Shown here: piece by piece, positions 53,142 through 61,987 of the stretch
Numbering within the stretch: position 1 is the first letter of the stretch
Layout: each line of letters starts with the position of its first letter
Assembly: GCA_903866275.1 (NCBI GenBank)
Contig: CAIPMU010000016.1
Span: forward strand, 62,001 to 126,000
Source: Vampirovibrio chlorellavorus
Lineage (GTDB): Bacteria; Cyanobacteriota; Vampirovibrionia; Vampirovibrionales; Vampirovibrionaceae
Direction: 5' to 3'
DNA length: 64,000 bases
Notes under the pieces: model-generated
What the model was told of the DNA's origin: nothing
Seen by the model: only the letters and a program-made list of their open reading frames with translations
Database searches by the model: none
Position numbers and translations under genes: made by a program

Positions 53142-54234
53142 CCAGAATGACGACGCATTACAAAGCGCCTTGCTAACCCCTGAAGAACGCGACACCGTTT
53201 GCGAAATGACCAGTATCGCAATGGGCGCGGCCGGTTCCACCCTGAGCATGATGCTGGGCAATGAAGTGGATGTCCCCACACCGGAAATCCACGAGTACGG
53301 TAGCCTGGCCGAAATGGATGTCCCTTTTGGGGAAAATCCCAAAATGTTGGTCGCGGTCAACTTTGGCAAAGGAATCAAGGCCACATCGCTGTTTATTATT
53401 CAGGATTCGGCCAGCCGGGCCCTGGCCAGCAGCATGATGGGCGGCGCGGAATCCAAGGAAGGCGAACCGCTGACCGAGCTGGAATCCGGCGCACTGGGCG
53501 AACTGATGAACCAGATGATGAATGCGGCAGCCACCGGACTGGCTTCCATCATTCAGGAACCTGTAGATGCACAAAGCCCTCAGGTGATTCCCTACACCAG
53601 TGACGCACTGGCGGAAGCCATGCCCCAGATGCTCACAGAACCCTTTATCGGCATTCATATCAAGCTAAAAAGCGGCGATATGACCCCCATCGAGCTGATT
53701 GAACTACGCATGACCAGTGAAATCAAGACGCATGTGGCCAAGCTGATGTCCCTGCAACCCGACAGCACCGAAATTGATCTCGGCCTGTCCCAGGAACTGA
53801 GCGAAACCATGAGTCTGGACGATCTGATGGCCAGCTTTGCCGAACCCGCCATGGCCGGTGCTGGTGCAACGTCTTCAGCCAGAGAGGCCCACGGCAATCA
53901 GGTAGACCCGGTCACTGTGCGCCCCGTGGAGTTCGCCTCATTTGATCAGCAACCCCATATTTTTGGCGAGGAAAACAAAAACCTGGCCCTGGTCATGGAT
54001 GTACACCTGAACCTGAGCGTTGAACTGGGCAAAACCGATCTCTCCATCAAGGAAGTCCTGGAGCTCACCCGAGGGTCAGTGATTGAACTGGACCGCATTG
54101 CGGGAGAGCCCGTAGACTTGATGGCCAACGGCAAGCTCATCGCCAAGGGCGAGGTCGTGGTTATCGAAGACAACTTTGGACTGCGGATCACCAGCATCGT
54201 CTCCCCAGCCGACCGCTTGCGCGGCTTACAGTAA
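53134..54234 (+). CDS. fliY: Flagellar motor switch protein FliY (FliN-type, with CheC-like domain)
   Basis: 366 residues. The N-terminal CheC-like domain contains two CheC phosphatase-type segments, CEMTSIAMGAAGSTLSMMLGN and ELESGALGELMNQMMNAA. The second keeps the E..N pair used in CheY-P dephosphorylation; in the first, the asparagine position is serine or another residue. A flexible linker (about 215-275) precedes the SpoA/FliN domain (LNLSVELGKTDLSIKEVLELTRGSVIELDRIAGEPVDLMANG). It completes the C-ring and may act as a CheY phosphatase, as in Bacillus. Converges with a hypothetical gene. Confidence 0.93.
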   Translation: MTNQNDDALQSALLTPEERDTVCEMTSIAMGAAGSTLSMMLGNEVDVPTPEIHEYGSLAEMDVPFGENPKMLVAVNFGKGIKATSLFIIQDSASRALASSMMGGAESKEGEPLTELESGALGELMNQMMNAAATGLASIIQEPVDAQSPQVIPYTSDALAEAMPQMLTEPFIGIHIKLKSGDMTPIELIELRMTSEIKTHVAKLMSLQPDSTEIDLGLSQELSETMSLDDLMASFAEPAMAGAGATSSAREAHGNQVDPVTVRPVEFASFDQQPHIFGEENKNLALVMDVHLNLSVELGKTDLSIKEVLELTRGSVIELDRIAGEPVDLMANGKLIAKGEVVVIEDNFGLRITSIVSPADRLRGLQ

Positions 54235-54295
54235 GCCTCTGGTTCAGATTTCGCAAACGTATTAAGCAATCAGGAAAGCTGCTCACCCCGAAGCT

Positions 54296-55633
54296 TTAAT
54301 CCGGGCAAGGCAGATCTTTGGCCTGATAATACGCCTTCACCAGAGGCAGTTCGGCGGTGTAAGCACGCCATATATCCACATAACCGTTTTTAGGAAGACG
54401 CGGCCAGGGGGCCCGAGGCAAAATCTGGAAGTACTCATAGGGCGCCAGTGGAATCGTCTTCCCCAGATTAATCAGTGTCTGCGGCAAGCCGGTTTCCTGC
54501 AAGGGCGAATGCTGATCGTGGGCATGCGCCACCCAGACTCGTTGGGTTTTGTCCTGAACATAATAGGTCCACCAAAGCTTACCATCGCGGGAAGCGTACA
54601 CTTCCCCCCGCAGATTGCCGTATAGACTATTTTTCAACCCATACGCCATGGCCTGATAGCGAAAATTCGGCATCGCCTCCTCAGGCAAGCTAAACCGCTC
54701 CGGCGGAAAGGGAAACATAACCGGAGAATCAATGCGAGCCCCAGGGTACAAATGCTCCAGACGCATACTGGCGTGGTGCGATGCATGCACACAAGCCAAC
54801 GCATTCTCCCGGTGACGATTTAAAACCAGCCCGGACCATGCCTTCACCGCCGCCATCGGATCCTTTTTCACGGCCTCATTTTCAAGCGGCTTCTGTCCAG
54901 CCGGAAAATCGCGCTCTATCCAGTTAGCCTGTTGCTCAACTTCATCCTGAGCTTCTCTCATGGCCAAAAACTGCTGGATCATCGGTGACAAGGCCGTCTC
55001 GGTCTTGCCTCGCCCCCCCATGCCCTTCCCCAGATAATCCAAGGTCCAGGCCAAAGTCCGGGGGTCCGTGGTGTGCTGCACGAAGTTGGGGGCCTGCCAA
55101 CTGCCATGCGAACTGCTCTGGTAAATGGGGCAGGGCACATAATGGCCCAGCCGGGCAGGAACGTACATGACCCGCCCAATCCGCTCCGGGGTAATCTGAA
55201 TCGCTCGGGAAAATAATAGTGGCAATTTCAAATCCAAGAGTTGCAAGGCCGACTCAGGCAATAATGCCAGCCGCTTTAAATCGTCATACTGGACCTGCTG
55301 GACTTTCCCCCACAAGGGCACCGCCCCTCGCAAAGGCCGCAATGAAACCTGAAAGGGAGAAAGGCTGAAAGCAGGATCCACCCCGGGCCACGCCTTTCCC
55401 ACGGTGTCTGGCGTCTGTGCCGATAAAACAACAGGCGCGTTGCGTCGGGACATGGAAAAGGAATCCATGCCAGCGCCCCAGACATGCACCCCTGTCGCCA
55501 AACCCACGCCATCCAATCCAGCCGGTAAATGCCGTTTGGGCCTGTGAATACCCAATCGATAAGCCTTGGACTGCTGCCAGGCTGAAATTGCCGGAGTCTG
55601 CGATCCTTGAACCACGAAATGAACCCACTCCAA
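54296..55633 (-). CDS. Hypothetical protein, ~440 residues
   Basis: Not recognised. Coding potential is good (long ORF, family-like codon use, no better frame). No membrane helices; many Trp, Pro, His and Arg. Motif-like phrases are YVPARLGHYVPCPIYQSSSHGSWQAPNF, ACVHASHHASMRLEHLYPGARIDSP, VYASRDGKLWWTYYVQDKT and WVAHAHDQHSP. Clustered histidines and Cys-His pairs suggest metal or heme binding, but this is only a guess. The track start is TTG at 55633; GTG 55615, with GGAGTGGG eight bases upstream, is at least as good. Convergent with fliY. Confidence 0.65.
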   Translation of the reverse strand: MEWVHFVVQGSQTPAISAWQQSKAYRLGIHRPKRHLPAGLDGVGLATGVHVWGAGMDSFSMSRRNAPVVLSAQTPDTVGKAWPGVDPAFSLSPFQVSLRPLRGAVPLWGKVQQVQYDDLKRLALLPESALQLLDLKLPLLFSRAIQITPERIGRVMYVPARLGHYVPCPIYQSSSHGSWQAPNFVQHTTDPRTLAWTLDYLGKGMGGRGKTETALSPMIQQFLAMREAQDEVEQQANWIERDFPAGQKPLENEAVKKDPMAAVKAWSGLVLNRHRENALACVHASHHASMRLEHLYPGARIDSPVMFPFPPERFSLPEEAMPNFRYQAMAYGLKNSLYGNLRGEVYASRDGKLWWTYYVQDKTQRVWVAHAHDQHSPLQETGLPQTLINLGKTIPLAPYEYFQILPRAPWPRLPKNGYVDIWRAYTAELPLVKAYYQAKDLPCPD

Positions 55634-55813
55634 TTACTACAACACTAAAAATTATTTCACCACAAACAACGCCCCTGAAAAGCCATCATTTGTTTTTCAA
55701 AGAAACAGCTCACTCACATCAGGCTCAAAAACCACTCAGGAATACACAGCACGCGGGTAACATGACACAGCAAGCGGACTGACTAGCGGACCAGACACAC
55801 CCTACACGCCCAA

Positions 55814-55848
55814 TGGCCTGTCCTCGCACAGAAAGAGAGAACAGGCCA
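55814..55848. terminator. Inverted repeat downstream of fabI
   Basis: TGGCCTGT pairs with ACAGGCCA over a 19-base loop, 28 bases past the fabI stop. No T-run, so a weak terminator at best. Confidence 0.35.
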
Positions 55849-55875
55849 GTCAGACGTTTGAAATGTTCAGGTTTT

Positions 55876-56706
55876 CTAGAAGCCCATGATATGGAAACCA
55901 GCATCCACGTGCAGCACTTCACCGGTAATACCGCGAGACAGCGGGCTGGCCAGGAACAGGGCCGTATCGCCCACTTCGGCGGCTTCCACGTTGCGGCGCA
56001 TGGGGGTATGCTCTTCCATATAGCCCAGAATATTGCTAAACCCGGAAATACCACGGGCAGCCAGCGTTTTGATGGGACCAGCGGAAATGGCGTTCACGCG
56101 GATATTCTTCGCGCCCAGATCGGCCGCCAGATAACGCACGCTCATCTCGAGGGCGGCTTTGGCCACGCCCATCACGTTGTAATTTTCCACCACGCGCTCC
56201 CCACCCAGATAGGTCAGGGTGATCACGCTGCCGCCACCGGCTTTTTCAAAGAGGGGCAGAGCGCCACGGGTCAAGACGGTTAAAGAGTAAGAGCTGATGT
56301 CCTGAGCCAGCAGGTAGCCATCGCGGGAGGTGTCTACAAAAGCGCCAGCCAGATCTTCTTTTTTGGCAAAGGCCACACTGTGCACCAGGGTGTCCAGCCG
56401 ACCGAACTCGCTGCCGACTTCATCGTAGACGGCTTGCACTTCGGCATCGTTGGTCACATCGCAAGGCAAAATCAAGGAGCCTTCCAGCGTTTCGGCCAGC
56501 TCGCGCACGTTCTTTTCCAGACGCTCGCCCTGATAGGTAAAGGCCAAACGCATTCCTGCATTCGACAAGGCCTGAGCAATGGCCCAGGCGATACTGGTTT
56601 TATGGGCCACACCAAAAATCAGACCGGTTTTACCAGCCAATAAGCCTTTGCAAGCCAGTTGAGTCGATTCCTGAAGATCGGTATTAGGCAGTTCAGTCAC
56701 GGGCAT
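55876..56706 (-). CDS. fabI: Enoyl-[acyl-carrier-protein] reductase (NADH), FabI
   Basis: 276 residues, short-chain dehydrogenase fold of the FabI type. The NADH site reads IFGVAHKTSIAWAIAQAL, with LILPCDVTND and LVHSVAFA as expected. The catalytic Tyr and Lys are in VVENYNVMGVAKAALE (Y-x6-K), and the substrate loop is AGPIKTLAARGISGF. It carries out the last reduction in each cycle of type II fatty acid synthesis and is the known target of triclosan and isoniazid-class inhibitors. About 20 residues precede the usual N-terminus. engB lies upstream on the same strand. Confidence 0.96.
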   Translation of the reverse strand: MPVTELPNTDLQESTQLACKGLLAGKTGLIFGVAHKTSIAWAIAQALSNAGMRLAFTYQGERLEKNVRELAETLEGSLILPCDVTNDAEVQAVYDEVGSEFGRLDTLVHSVAFAKKEDLAGAFVDTSRDGYLLAQDISSYSLTVLTRGALPLFEKAGGGSVITLTYLGGERVVENYNVMGVAKAALEMSVRYLAADLGAKNIRVNAISAGPIKTLAARGISGFSNILGYMEEHTPMRRNVEAAEVGDTALFLASPLSRGITGEVLHVDAGFHIMGF

Positions 56707-56809
56707 TGTGCATCCTTTCCTGCGGTCACTGATAAAATTTCTAAAACTTGTAACAGGCTAGCCGGAACACAGCGTTTTTTCAATGCCAGCCACTGGCTTC
56801 CAGCCTATA

Positions 56810-57577
56810 CTAGTCAGCAGACTGCAAGGGCTTGCCAAACTCGGGGAAGGCCCCGTAATCTCCCGCTTCGGGCGACAGATAACCCTCATCCTCGTTGCCC
56901 TCTTCTGCAACGGGCTCAAAGGGGAGCGCCGGGGCGGCAAGCACAGACTGCAGGGTCTGCCAGGCCTTATCCCGCCCCAAATGGGTTTCGGCGGAGTAGG
57001 TAATCACGTCCTCGGGCGTGGTATCCAGCAGACGGGCCGTTTGGGCCACGGATTTAGCGATTTCGTTCTTGGAGAGCTTATCAATCTTGGTGAGCACCAC
57101 TTGCACCCGCCGCCCGTGGAACTGTAACCACTCGTGCATCTGAATATCGTTGTTCTGCGGGCCATGACGCCCATCGATCATCTGAATCACCAGACGAATG
57201 CTGGCCCGTTTGCCCAGATAGGCTTCCAGATTCTGGCGCCACTTCTCCTGCTCCGCCTTGGAGATTTTGGCGTAGCCATAACCGGGCAAATCCACAAAGA
57301 GGAGTTTATCCGAGCCCGATTTACCGTACACAATGCTGTAAAAGTTGATATAACGGGTTTTCCCCGGGGTGTTGCTGGTGCGGGCCAGGTTTTTGCGCTG
57401 GGTCATGCTGTTGATAAACGACGACTTACCCACATTAGAACGCCCCACCAGCACCATCTCGGGTGTCCCCTGAAAATCGGGGCATTCCTTCAGGCTGGGG
57501 GCACTGGTGATATAATCGGCGGTAAAAATTTTCACGGGCGAGGGGCTTTCCAGAATAGAGGCAAGTAAAATGGACAC
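56810..57577 (-). CDS. engB: Ribosome biogenesis GTPase EngB (YihA/YsxC)
   Basis: About 255 residues from a GTG at 57577; the track ORF carries 51 more residues that look non-coding. TRAFAC-class GTPase with G1 (GRSNVGKSSF), G2 threonine in TSNTPGKT, G3 (FVDLPGYGYAK), G4 (LTKIDKL) and G5 region (YSAETHLG). FTADYI.SAP near the N-terminus is a family signature. It helps assemble the 50S subunit. The acidic ~55-residue C-terminal tail (EEGNEDEGYLSPEAGDYG) is an extension. Start not supported by a strong ribosome binding site. Lies upstream of fabI, 103 bases apart. Confidence 0.93.
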   Translation of the reverse strand: MSILLASILESPSPVKIFTADYITSAPSLKECPDFQGTPEMVLVGRSNVGKSSFINSMTQRKNLARTSNTPGKTRYINFYSIVYGKSGSDKLLFVDLPGYGYAKISKAEQEKWRQNLEAYLGKRASIRLVIQMIDGRHGPQNNDIQMHEWLQFHGRRVQVVLTKIDKLSKNEIAKSVAQTARLLDTTPEDVITYSAETHLGRDKAWQTLQSVLAAPALPFEPVAEEGNEDEGYLSPEAGDYGAFPEFGKPLQSAD

Positions 57578-57855
57578 GATACAGCCAGAACCGCCGGGGT
57601 CAGCATACCCGACACAGGGGCTTCGGGTTTGATCTCCCCTAGCTAATGGTAGCCTGCACAAGGGCCACAAGGCATAATGGGAGAATCCAGACACAACGCA
57701 CAACGCAATGGCTGACGACCATAGTAGCAAGCCCCCAGCCAGAAGTCGATCATTCCAGCCAAACTGAACTTTAGCCCAATCTGAACTTTACAAAAAATGG
57801 ATCGTCATCCTGATCCAAAGCCCCATTTCATAAGGCCAATTTCATAAGGTTTTTT

Positions 57856-58788
57856 ATGCCACAAGACCCTTGCAATCAACCCCAAACCACCAACGTGCCC
57901 TTTGCCAGACGGCCTTTCCGGCTCATTGGCGGCTTGAGTCTGGCGCTGAGTGGGCTACTGCTCACCGGCTTTTGCCTGGAGGCCATCACCTGTCCGCCCA
58001 GCGCGCAGGCCCAACTGAGCAGCTTCGGCTTTGCCCCGCAACGGTACAAGGACGGAGTCAACTACGGAAACGGCATTTACTTTGCCCCTTACGTCTTCAG
58101 CATTTACAGCGAGCCCAGCGAGCATTCGCCGCTGATTGGCGAGTTTCACTGGAGCCGAAAAACGAACAGCAGCAATATCGCGGTGAACACGGCCAACGCC
58201 GAACGCCGTAATATCAGCGCCGAGCAGGTTTTTTTCAGCTTTTACCCCCAACTGGACGTGGCCATGATGGCCGTGATCGGTGAAAACGGCGAAGGCTGGG
58301 TGGAAGTGATTTACGATCAGGCGCACAAGAAGTCCGGCTGGGTGCGATTAAAAGAGCAGCCAGAACCCAATCCGGCAAGCTCAAAACGCACCGGTCAAGC
58401 CGCATCATCCGACCACAACCCCACCAACCTGACCCCCTTGAGTGATAGTCACCCCGGTGACCCGCCACACTTTGGCGTGTACCAGACCTGGCCGGAATTT
58501 ATGAAGCTGAATGCCAAGGGCAACGGGATTTATTGGCTCAGCGGCGTGAAAGAGTACAACCGCACCATCCGCAGCTCGGATTCGGATGACGCCAAACTGT
58601 TGCCCGTGACGATTATCCGGCACATGACCGTCAAGCACCTGCGCGGCAACTGGCTGCTGGTGGAAGTGCTGGACTTTGAAAACAACACACCCATCGGCTG
58701 GATTCGCTGGCGCGACGATGACGGGAACCTCATGGCCTTCCCCAATATCAACCAGCAATACCACCCGGTGATCATGGGTAGTTTTTAG
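57856..58788 (+). CDS. Exported SH3-like hypothetical protein
   Basis: 310 residues. A signal peptide (FRLIGGLSLALSGLLLTGFCLEAITC) ends near AQA|QL at about residue 54. Two similar beta-rich units follow. Each has an aromatic pocket-like stretch ending in a GW.R.K/W phrase: VYDQAHKKSGWVRLK (about 150-165) and FENNTPIGWIRWRDDDGN (about 275-292), separated by a Ser/Pro linker. This fits bacterial SH3-type repeats that bind peptidoglycan, though I cannot confirm it. ATG with no strong ribosome binding site. A hairpin with a T-run (about 58824-58860) may end the transcript. Confidence 0.68.
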   Translation: MPQDPCNQPQTTNVPFARRPFRLIGGLSLALSGLLLTGFCLEAITCPPSAQAQLSSFGFAPQRYKDGVNYGNGIYFAPYVFSIYSEPSEHSPLIGEFHWSRKTNSSNIAVNTANAERRNISAEQVFFSFYPQLDVAMMAVIGENGEGWVEVIYDQAHKKSGWVRLKEQPEPNPASSKRTGQAASSDHNPTNLTPLSDSHPGDPPHFGVYQTWPEFMKLNAKGNGIYWLSGVKEYNRTIRSSDSDDAKLLPVTIIRHMTVKHLRGNWLLVEVLDFENNTPIGWIRWRDDDGNLMAFPNINQQYHPVIMGSF

Positions 58789-58863
58789 TGGTTCTTCGGC
58801 AATCTCCTGATAAAAACCCTCACACTGGCAAAGGGGACACCTTATGGGGTGGTGGCTTTTTGA

Positions 58864-58947
58864 TTACCAGCTAAACCAGGAGGGATCATGACCGGAGGCC
58901 GGGCCATAGGTTCCTGAGGTACAAGTACTACTGGGTTTTAATTTATC
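58864..58947 (-). pseudogene. C-terminal fragment of a third prepilin
   Basis: 28 codons on the minus strand ending SSTCTSGTYGPASGHDPSWFSW-stop. The last 24 bases (GATCCCTCCTGGTTTAGCTGGTAA) are identical to the end of the prepilin gene at 59775, and the upstream residues align with its TTSSCCSYGPLPAADPSWFSW ending with substitutions. An in-frame TGA sits just upstream and no N-terminus is present. It lies immediately downstream of the 58979 prepilin. Confidence 0.75.
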
Positions 58948-58978
58948 TCAATGCGTGAACAGAGAGAAGAGATAGGCT

Positions 58979-59632
58979 CTAAAAGCTAAACCAATCAGGG
59001 TCATCTGCTGTATTGTTTGTTCCAAAACAGCTATATGTTCTGGATCCGATGCGCCCTTCATAGGTTAGAGTTAATATTAATGAGTTTGGTACACCAGAAT
59101 AATAACCATCTGGATCCAGTACATAATTGACCAATCCGTTAGGCGGACAAGTTGCCGACTGTGCAGAAAAAGAGCTATTGATGGGAGCTAGAACAGCTCC
59201 ATTATGCAGTTTGATGCAATTCGCACAAGTAAATGAGGTAAGAACATGATTGGGGCGGTAATCTAGCACCGTAGCGAATGGAACAGGTGCCACATAATTC
59301 ATATACTGGGTTAAGTCTTGAGGTAGTGTGTTCGGACTAAGCGTGCCATTCAGTTTGGCAGCTTGATAAGCGTTGCTGATAGTAGCCATAGCCTCTTTGG
59401 CAATAGCGTTATAGTTTGAATTTCGTTGATTTTGAACAATTTTCGGGATGATAAACGTTGCAATCACGCCCAAAATGGCCAAACTGATCAACAACTCGGC
59501 CAGCGTGAAGCCTGCCAAGGCCCTTTTATGACAAGCCGATGGCAGCCAGCCCAAATCCCGGCGGGCTTTCTCCATCAGCCACGGACTGGGCTTCAGACAG
59601 AGTGAGGCGCAACAAGCCAGCCAAAGTCTCAT
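58979..59632 (-). CDS. Type IV prepilin-like protein with long leader
   Basis: Up to 217 residues. The prepilin peptidase site is ALAG|FTLAELLISLAILGVIATFIIPKI, a class III leader with F+1 and E5 and the hydrophobic helix that packs in the pilus core. The globular part has several cysteines (FTCANCIKLH) and ends DDPDWFSF. The leader predicted from ATG 59632 is 42 residues and rich in Trp and Cys, so it looks like frame-shifted or read-through sequence; ATG about 59575 (MEKARRD, 22-residue leader) is an alternative start. Immediately upstream is a C-tract that may switch its frame. Probably a minor pilin or major pilin of a type IV pilus or competence system. Confidence 0.82.
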   Translation of the reverse strand: MRLWLACCASLCLKPSPWLMEKARRDLGWLPSACHKRALAGFTLAELLISLAILGVIATFIIPKIVQNQRNSNYNAIAKEAMATISNAYQAAKLNGTLSPNTLPQDLTQYMNYVAPVPFATVLDYRPNHVLTSFTCANCIKLHNGAVLAPINSSFSAQSATCPPNGLVNYVLDPDGYYSGVPNSLILTLTYEGRIGSRTYSCFGTNNTADDPDWFSF

Positions 59633-59681
59633 ATCGATTGATGCGCCGGGGTTTGACGATTTCGGGGGGGGGGGGGTACAT
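59526..59681 (-). CDS. Possible 51-residue leader ORF containing the C-tract
   Basis: With the 13 Cs in this sequence, ATG at 59681 opens MYPPPPEIVKPRRINRYETL and continues to TAA at 59526-59528. The start has AGGAG seven bases upstream, a better ribosome binding site than any near the prepilin frame. Composition (no Trp or Cys) looks more like protein than the overlapping prepilin leader does. It ends 12 bases before the prepilin KRALAG codons. With 12 or 15 Cs the same start would run into the prepilin frame. Shorter than the track limit. Confidence 0.45.
   Translation of the reverse strand: MYPPPPEIVKPRRINRYETLAGLLRLTLSEAQSVADGESPPGFGLAAIGLS
59664..59676. repeat. Homopolymer of 13 G (C on coding strand)
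   Basis: An uninterrupted 13-base G tract, the longest homopolymer I noticed in this window. It sits three to four bases inside a start codon that has a strong Shine-Dalgarno (minus strand), the usual architecture of slipped-strand phase-variable genes. Confidence 0.85.
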
Positions 59682-59774
59682 TAAACCGCTCCTGTGGTCA
59701 ATGGGCTACCTGTCTGTTATCGGATAGATTTCGGAAAACTTGAGGATTTAGATTCAACTCGCCTGACAACTGGC

Positions 59775-60320
59775 TTACCAGCTAAACCAGGAGGGATCGG
59801 CAGCAGGAAGAGGCCCGTAAGAGCAACAGCTACTGGTGGTACCGACTTTAACCTGACCACGGGTGGTTATAAATCCATTGAAATAAAGATCAAATTGTAC
59901 TCCCGATGGAGGGGGAGAACTACGAGCATTGGGAATAAAGTGAAACTCAATAGCGTTTAAATTGCTTGTGCCTGCGAAGTTATAGTTACTAAACCAAAGC
60001 AATCCACCATTATGTAGCCATATACAAGGTGAAGAGTTGTTACATGTTAGGGTATTAATTACAAGGCCAGATGTATCATACGTAAGATAATTTATATAGG
60101 GGCGTAAAGCCGCTGGCGTAGTCGATGAGGTAATGATGCCGTCATTTTGGGCTTTTTGATAGGCTGAGGTGATCATGGCAGCAATTTCGTGGGCTTGGGC
60201 GTTATATGAAGAGGTCTGCTGGCTGCCAATGAGCTTAACAATGGTGAATGTGGCAATCACACCCAGAATGGCCATACCAATCAACAATTCTGCCAGGGTA
60301 AAGCCTTTGGAGCGACGCAT
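59775..60320 (-). CDS. Type IV prepilin-like protein
   Basis: 181 residues. Short basic leader MRRSKG|FTLAELLIGMAILGVIATFTIVKL with a canonical G-1/F+1/E5 prepilin peptidase site and a hydrophobic helix. The remaining domain is Ser/Asn/Thr-rich with cysteine pairs (LTCNNSSPC, SSCCSYG) and ends DPSWFSW. It shares the Q..Y.A.A.E..A.I..AYQ.A..NG helix and ending with the 58979 prepilin, so the two are paralogues. It would be assembled into a type IV pilus or pseudopilus. The C-terminal bases are duplicated at 58864-58887. Confidence 0.87.
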   Translation of the reverse strand: MRRSKGFTLAELLIGMAILGVIATFTIVKLIGSQQTSSYNAQAHEIAAMITSAYQKAQNDGIITSSTTPAALRPYINYLTYDTSGLVINTLTCNNSSPCIWLHNGGLLWFSNYNFAGTSNLNAIEFHFIPNARSSPPPSGVQFDLYFNGFITTRGQVKVGTTSSCCSYGPLPAADPSWFSW

Positions 60321-60587
60321 ACGTTTTCTCTACCTCGATGTTACTGCACACAACGAATCCATCTCAATCCGCTAGCGTGAATCATAAGAATATTATAGGG
60401 GACTTTTGATTCAAGCATTGATCCCAGCGCTATTATCGATCAGTTGTTTAAATACTTTTGAAGAGGGGTAAAACTGTAATATTTCTTAACTACAGTGATT
60501 TCACATCGAAACCTGCACTTCATGAACCTTACAGAACACCTATCTTGCGATGCCAGCACAAGATAGAAGCGAGCCGACAAACAGAAA

Positions 60588-61172
60588 TCAGGCGAGCCGG
60601 TTGAACACTTGTCCCACGGGGTGCAATGGCGTTGAGGCCAACAGTGGCACAGGCGTCAGCGCAGGCAATGGCCTCACATCACCCAATGGCGAGACGCCCA
60701 CATTGGGTTTGTACGCGCCCTGCATCGAGGTTGCTGGAGCCGAATCGCGGTTCTCCGAATTACTGTTGCTCCCCTGATTCAAGACATCCCGAATAACACG
60801 GGGGCCTTCGGTTTTTACCGGATCGACCAGTTCACTGGCGGCACCGCCAAGGGATTTATGCAGGGTATTTGCCATACTGGCCATTGCGGGTCGCGCCATC
60901 ATCCAGGTACTCGCATAAGCGGCAGGCGTTATCGAAGGCGGAGAGGATGCCGAAAAAGCGGCGGGTAAAGGTAAACCAGACGGTATCTGATTTTTTTGCG
61001 CCTGCAAGCGGTCTTCATCCGCATCGTCGGGCACACGAGGTAATAGATCCCCATTGAGCATATCGGGCGAGAGCGACTGCTGGGACAGGTTACGCCACTG
61101 ACGCTGGGCATCATCGGATAACGGCTTCACCGCATCGGTGATGGCATTCGTAATGGTGCTCTGAATGGTCAT
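60588..61172 (-). CDS. Hypothetical Pro/Ala/Ser-rich protein
   Basis: 194 residues, not recognised. The first 50 residues are predicted helical (TITNAITDAVKPLSDDAQRQWRNLSQQ), the remainder low-complexity and disordered, with Ala/Met-rich stretches (ASTWMMARPAMASMANTLHKSLGGAASELVD). No signal peptide. Good ORF length for the region. A similar N-terminal composition occurs in the island proteins at 17-22 kb. Could be a small effector or structural protein; evidence is weak. Confidence 0.6.
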   Translation of the reverse strand: MTIQSTITNAITDAVKPLSDDAQRQWRNLSQQSLSPDMLNGDLLPRVPDDADEDRLQAQKNQIPSGLPLPAAFSASSPPSITPAAYASTWMMARPAMASMANTLHKSLGGAASELVDPVKTEGPRVIRDVLNQGSNSNSENRDSAPATSMQGAYKPNVGVSPLGDVRPLPALTPVPLLASTPLHPVGQVFNRLA

Positions 61173-61469
61173 AACGGCATACCTGATAGGTCATTGCATT
61201 GCGATGTCCCGGCGCTCGGGGTTTCCGGGCTAGTGGCCAGCGTTGATTCCAACAAAAAGGCCTACCCGTTCACCCGATTTTGCGAAGGCTCGCGTTGCTG
61301 GTTTAAAACCAGTGAAGTCCAAAAAGTGCTACCAGACACTCAAAAAACATCTCAAACTCAACACGAAAGCCCAATAGCAAAGCAATAGCCCGTTCCCCAA
61401 AGTCAAAGCCCTGACTCAAGACCAATGAGCCACTTGCATGGGCGCTGCCCAACACAGAATAGTCATTTG

Positions 61470-61766
61470 CTAAAACAGATAACCGTTCTGAATGCGTTGG
61501 GCCCGACGTTCCATCTCTTTCTTCTGGTTGCTCATCCCTGCATCCTGCATGGCCAGCCCCACTTCGTAGTTGGTTTTAGCCATTGCACTGTGCAGGGCCA
61601 ACGCTTTATCCTGCGCCGCAATGGACGCGATTTCGGCTGGCGTTTCGTTGCCAGTGACCTGATTGGCCAGGGCCACGCGCGCATCATCGTCGCCCATAAA
61701 GCCTGCCGCCGAATTAAAACTTAAACTGGCACCCGACATGCCACCAAAAACAGGACCAATCATCAC
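61470..61766 (-). CDS. Hypothetical small helical protein
   Basis: 98 residues, not recognised. Gly/Ser/Ala/Met-rich start (IGPVFGGMSGASLSFNSAAGFMG), then a predicted amphipathic helix (ARVALANQVTGNE, AEIASIAAQDKALALHSAMAKTNYEVGLAMQ) and a basic C-terminus. No export signal. The track start is GTG, with ATG one codon later preceded by GGAAAA. Together with 60588-61172 it may form a small operon, about 300 bases apart, but no terminator or shared promoter was found. Confidence 0.55.
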   Translation of the reverse strand: MMIGPVFGGMSGASLSFNSAAGFMGDDDARVALANQVTGNETPAEIASIAAQDKALALHSAMAKTNYEVGLAMQDAGMSNQKKEMERRAQRIQNGYLF

Positions 61767-61987
61767 AATTTTCCTTCAGCAGCCCGTGCTACAAACAACA
61801 CAAAACGCAACATGCGCCTCGGTGATTCAGTCTTCCTATACTTCCCAAAAACCCGGCAGCATGCAAAATCACACTGCTTATGAGTCTCTATTGAGATAAA
61901 ACCCGCAACGGCTCAATTTGTGCTAATCCAAACGCAATTCAAGGGACTATTTTACAGAAGCCCGCCTACGGTCTATGATGAACCATG

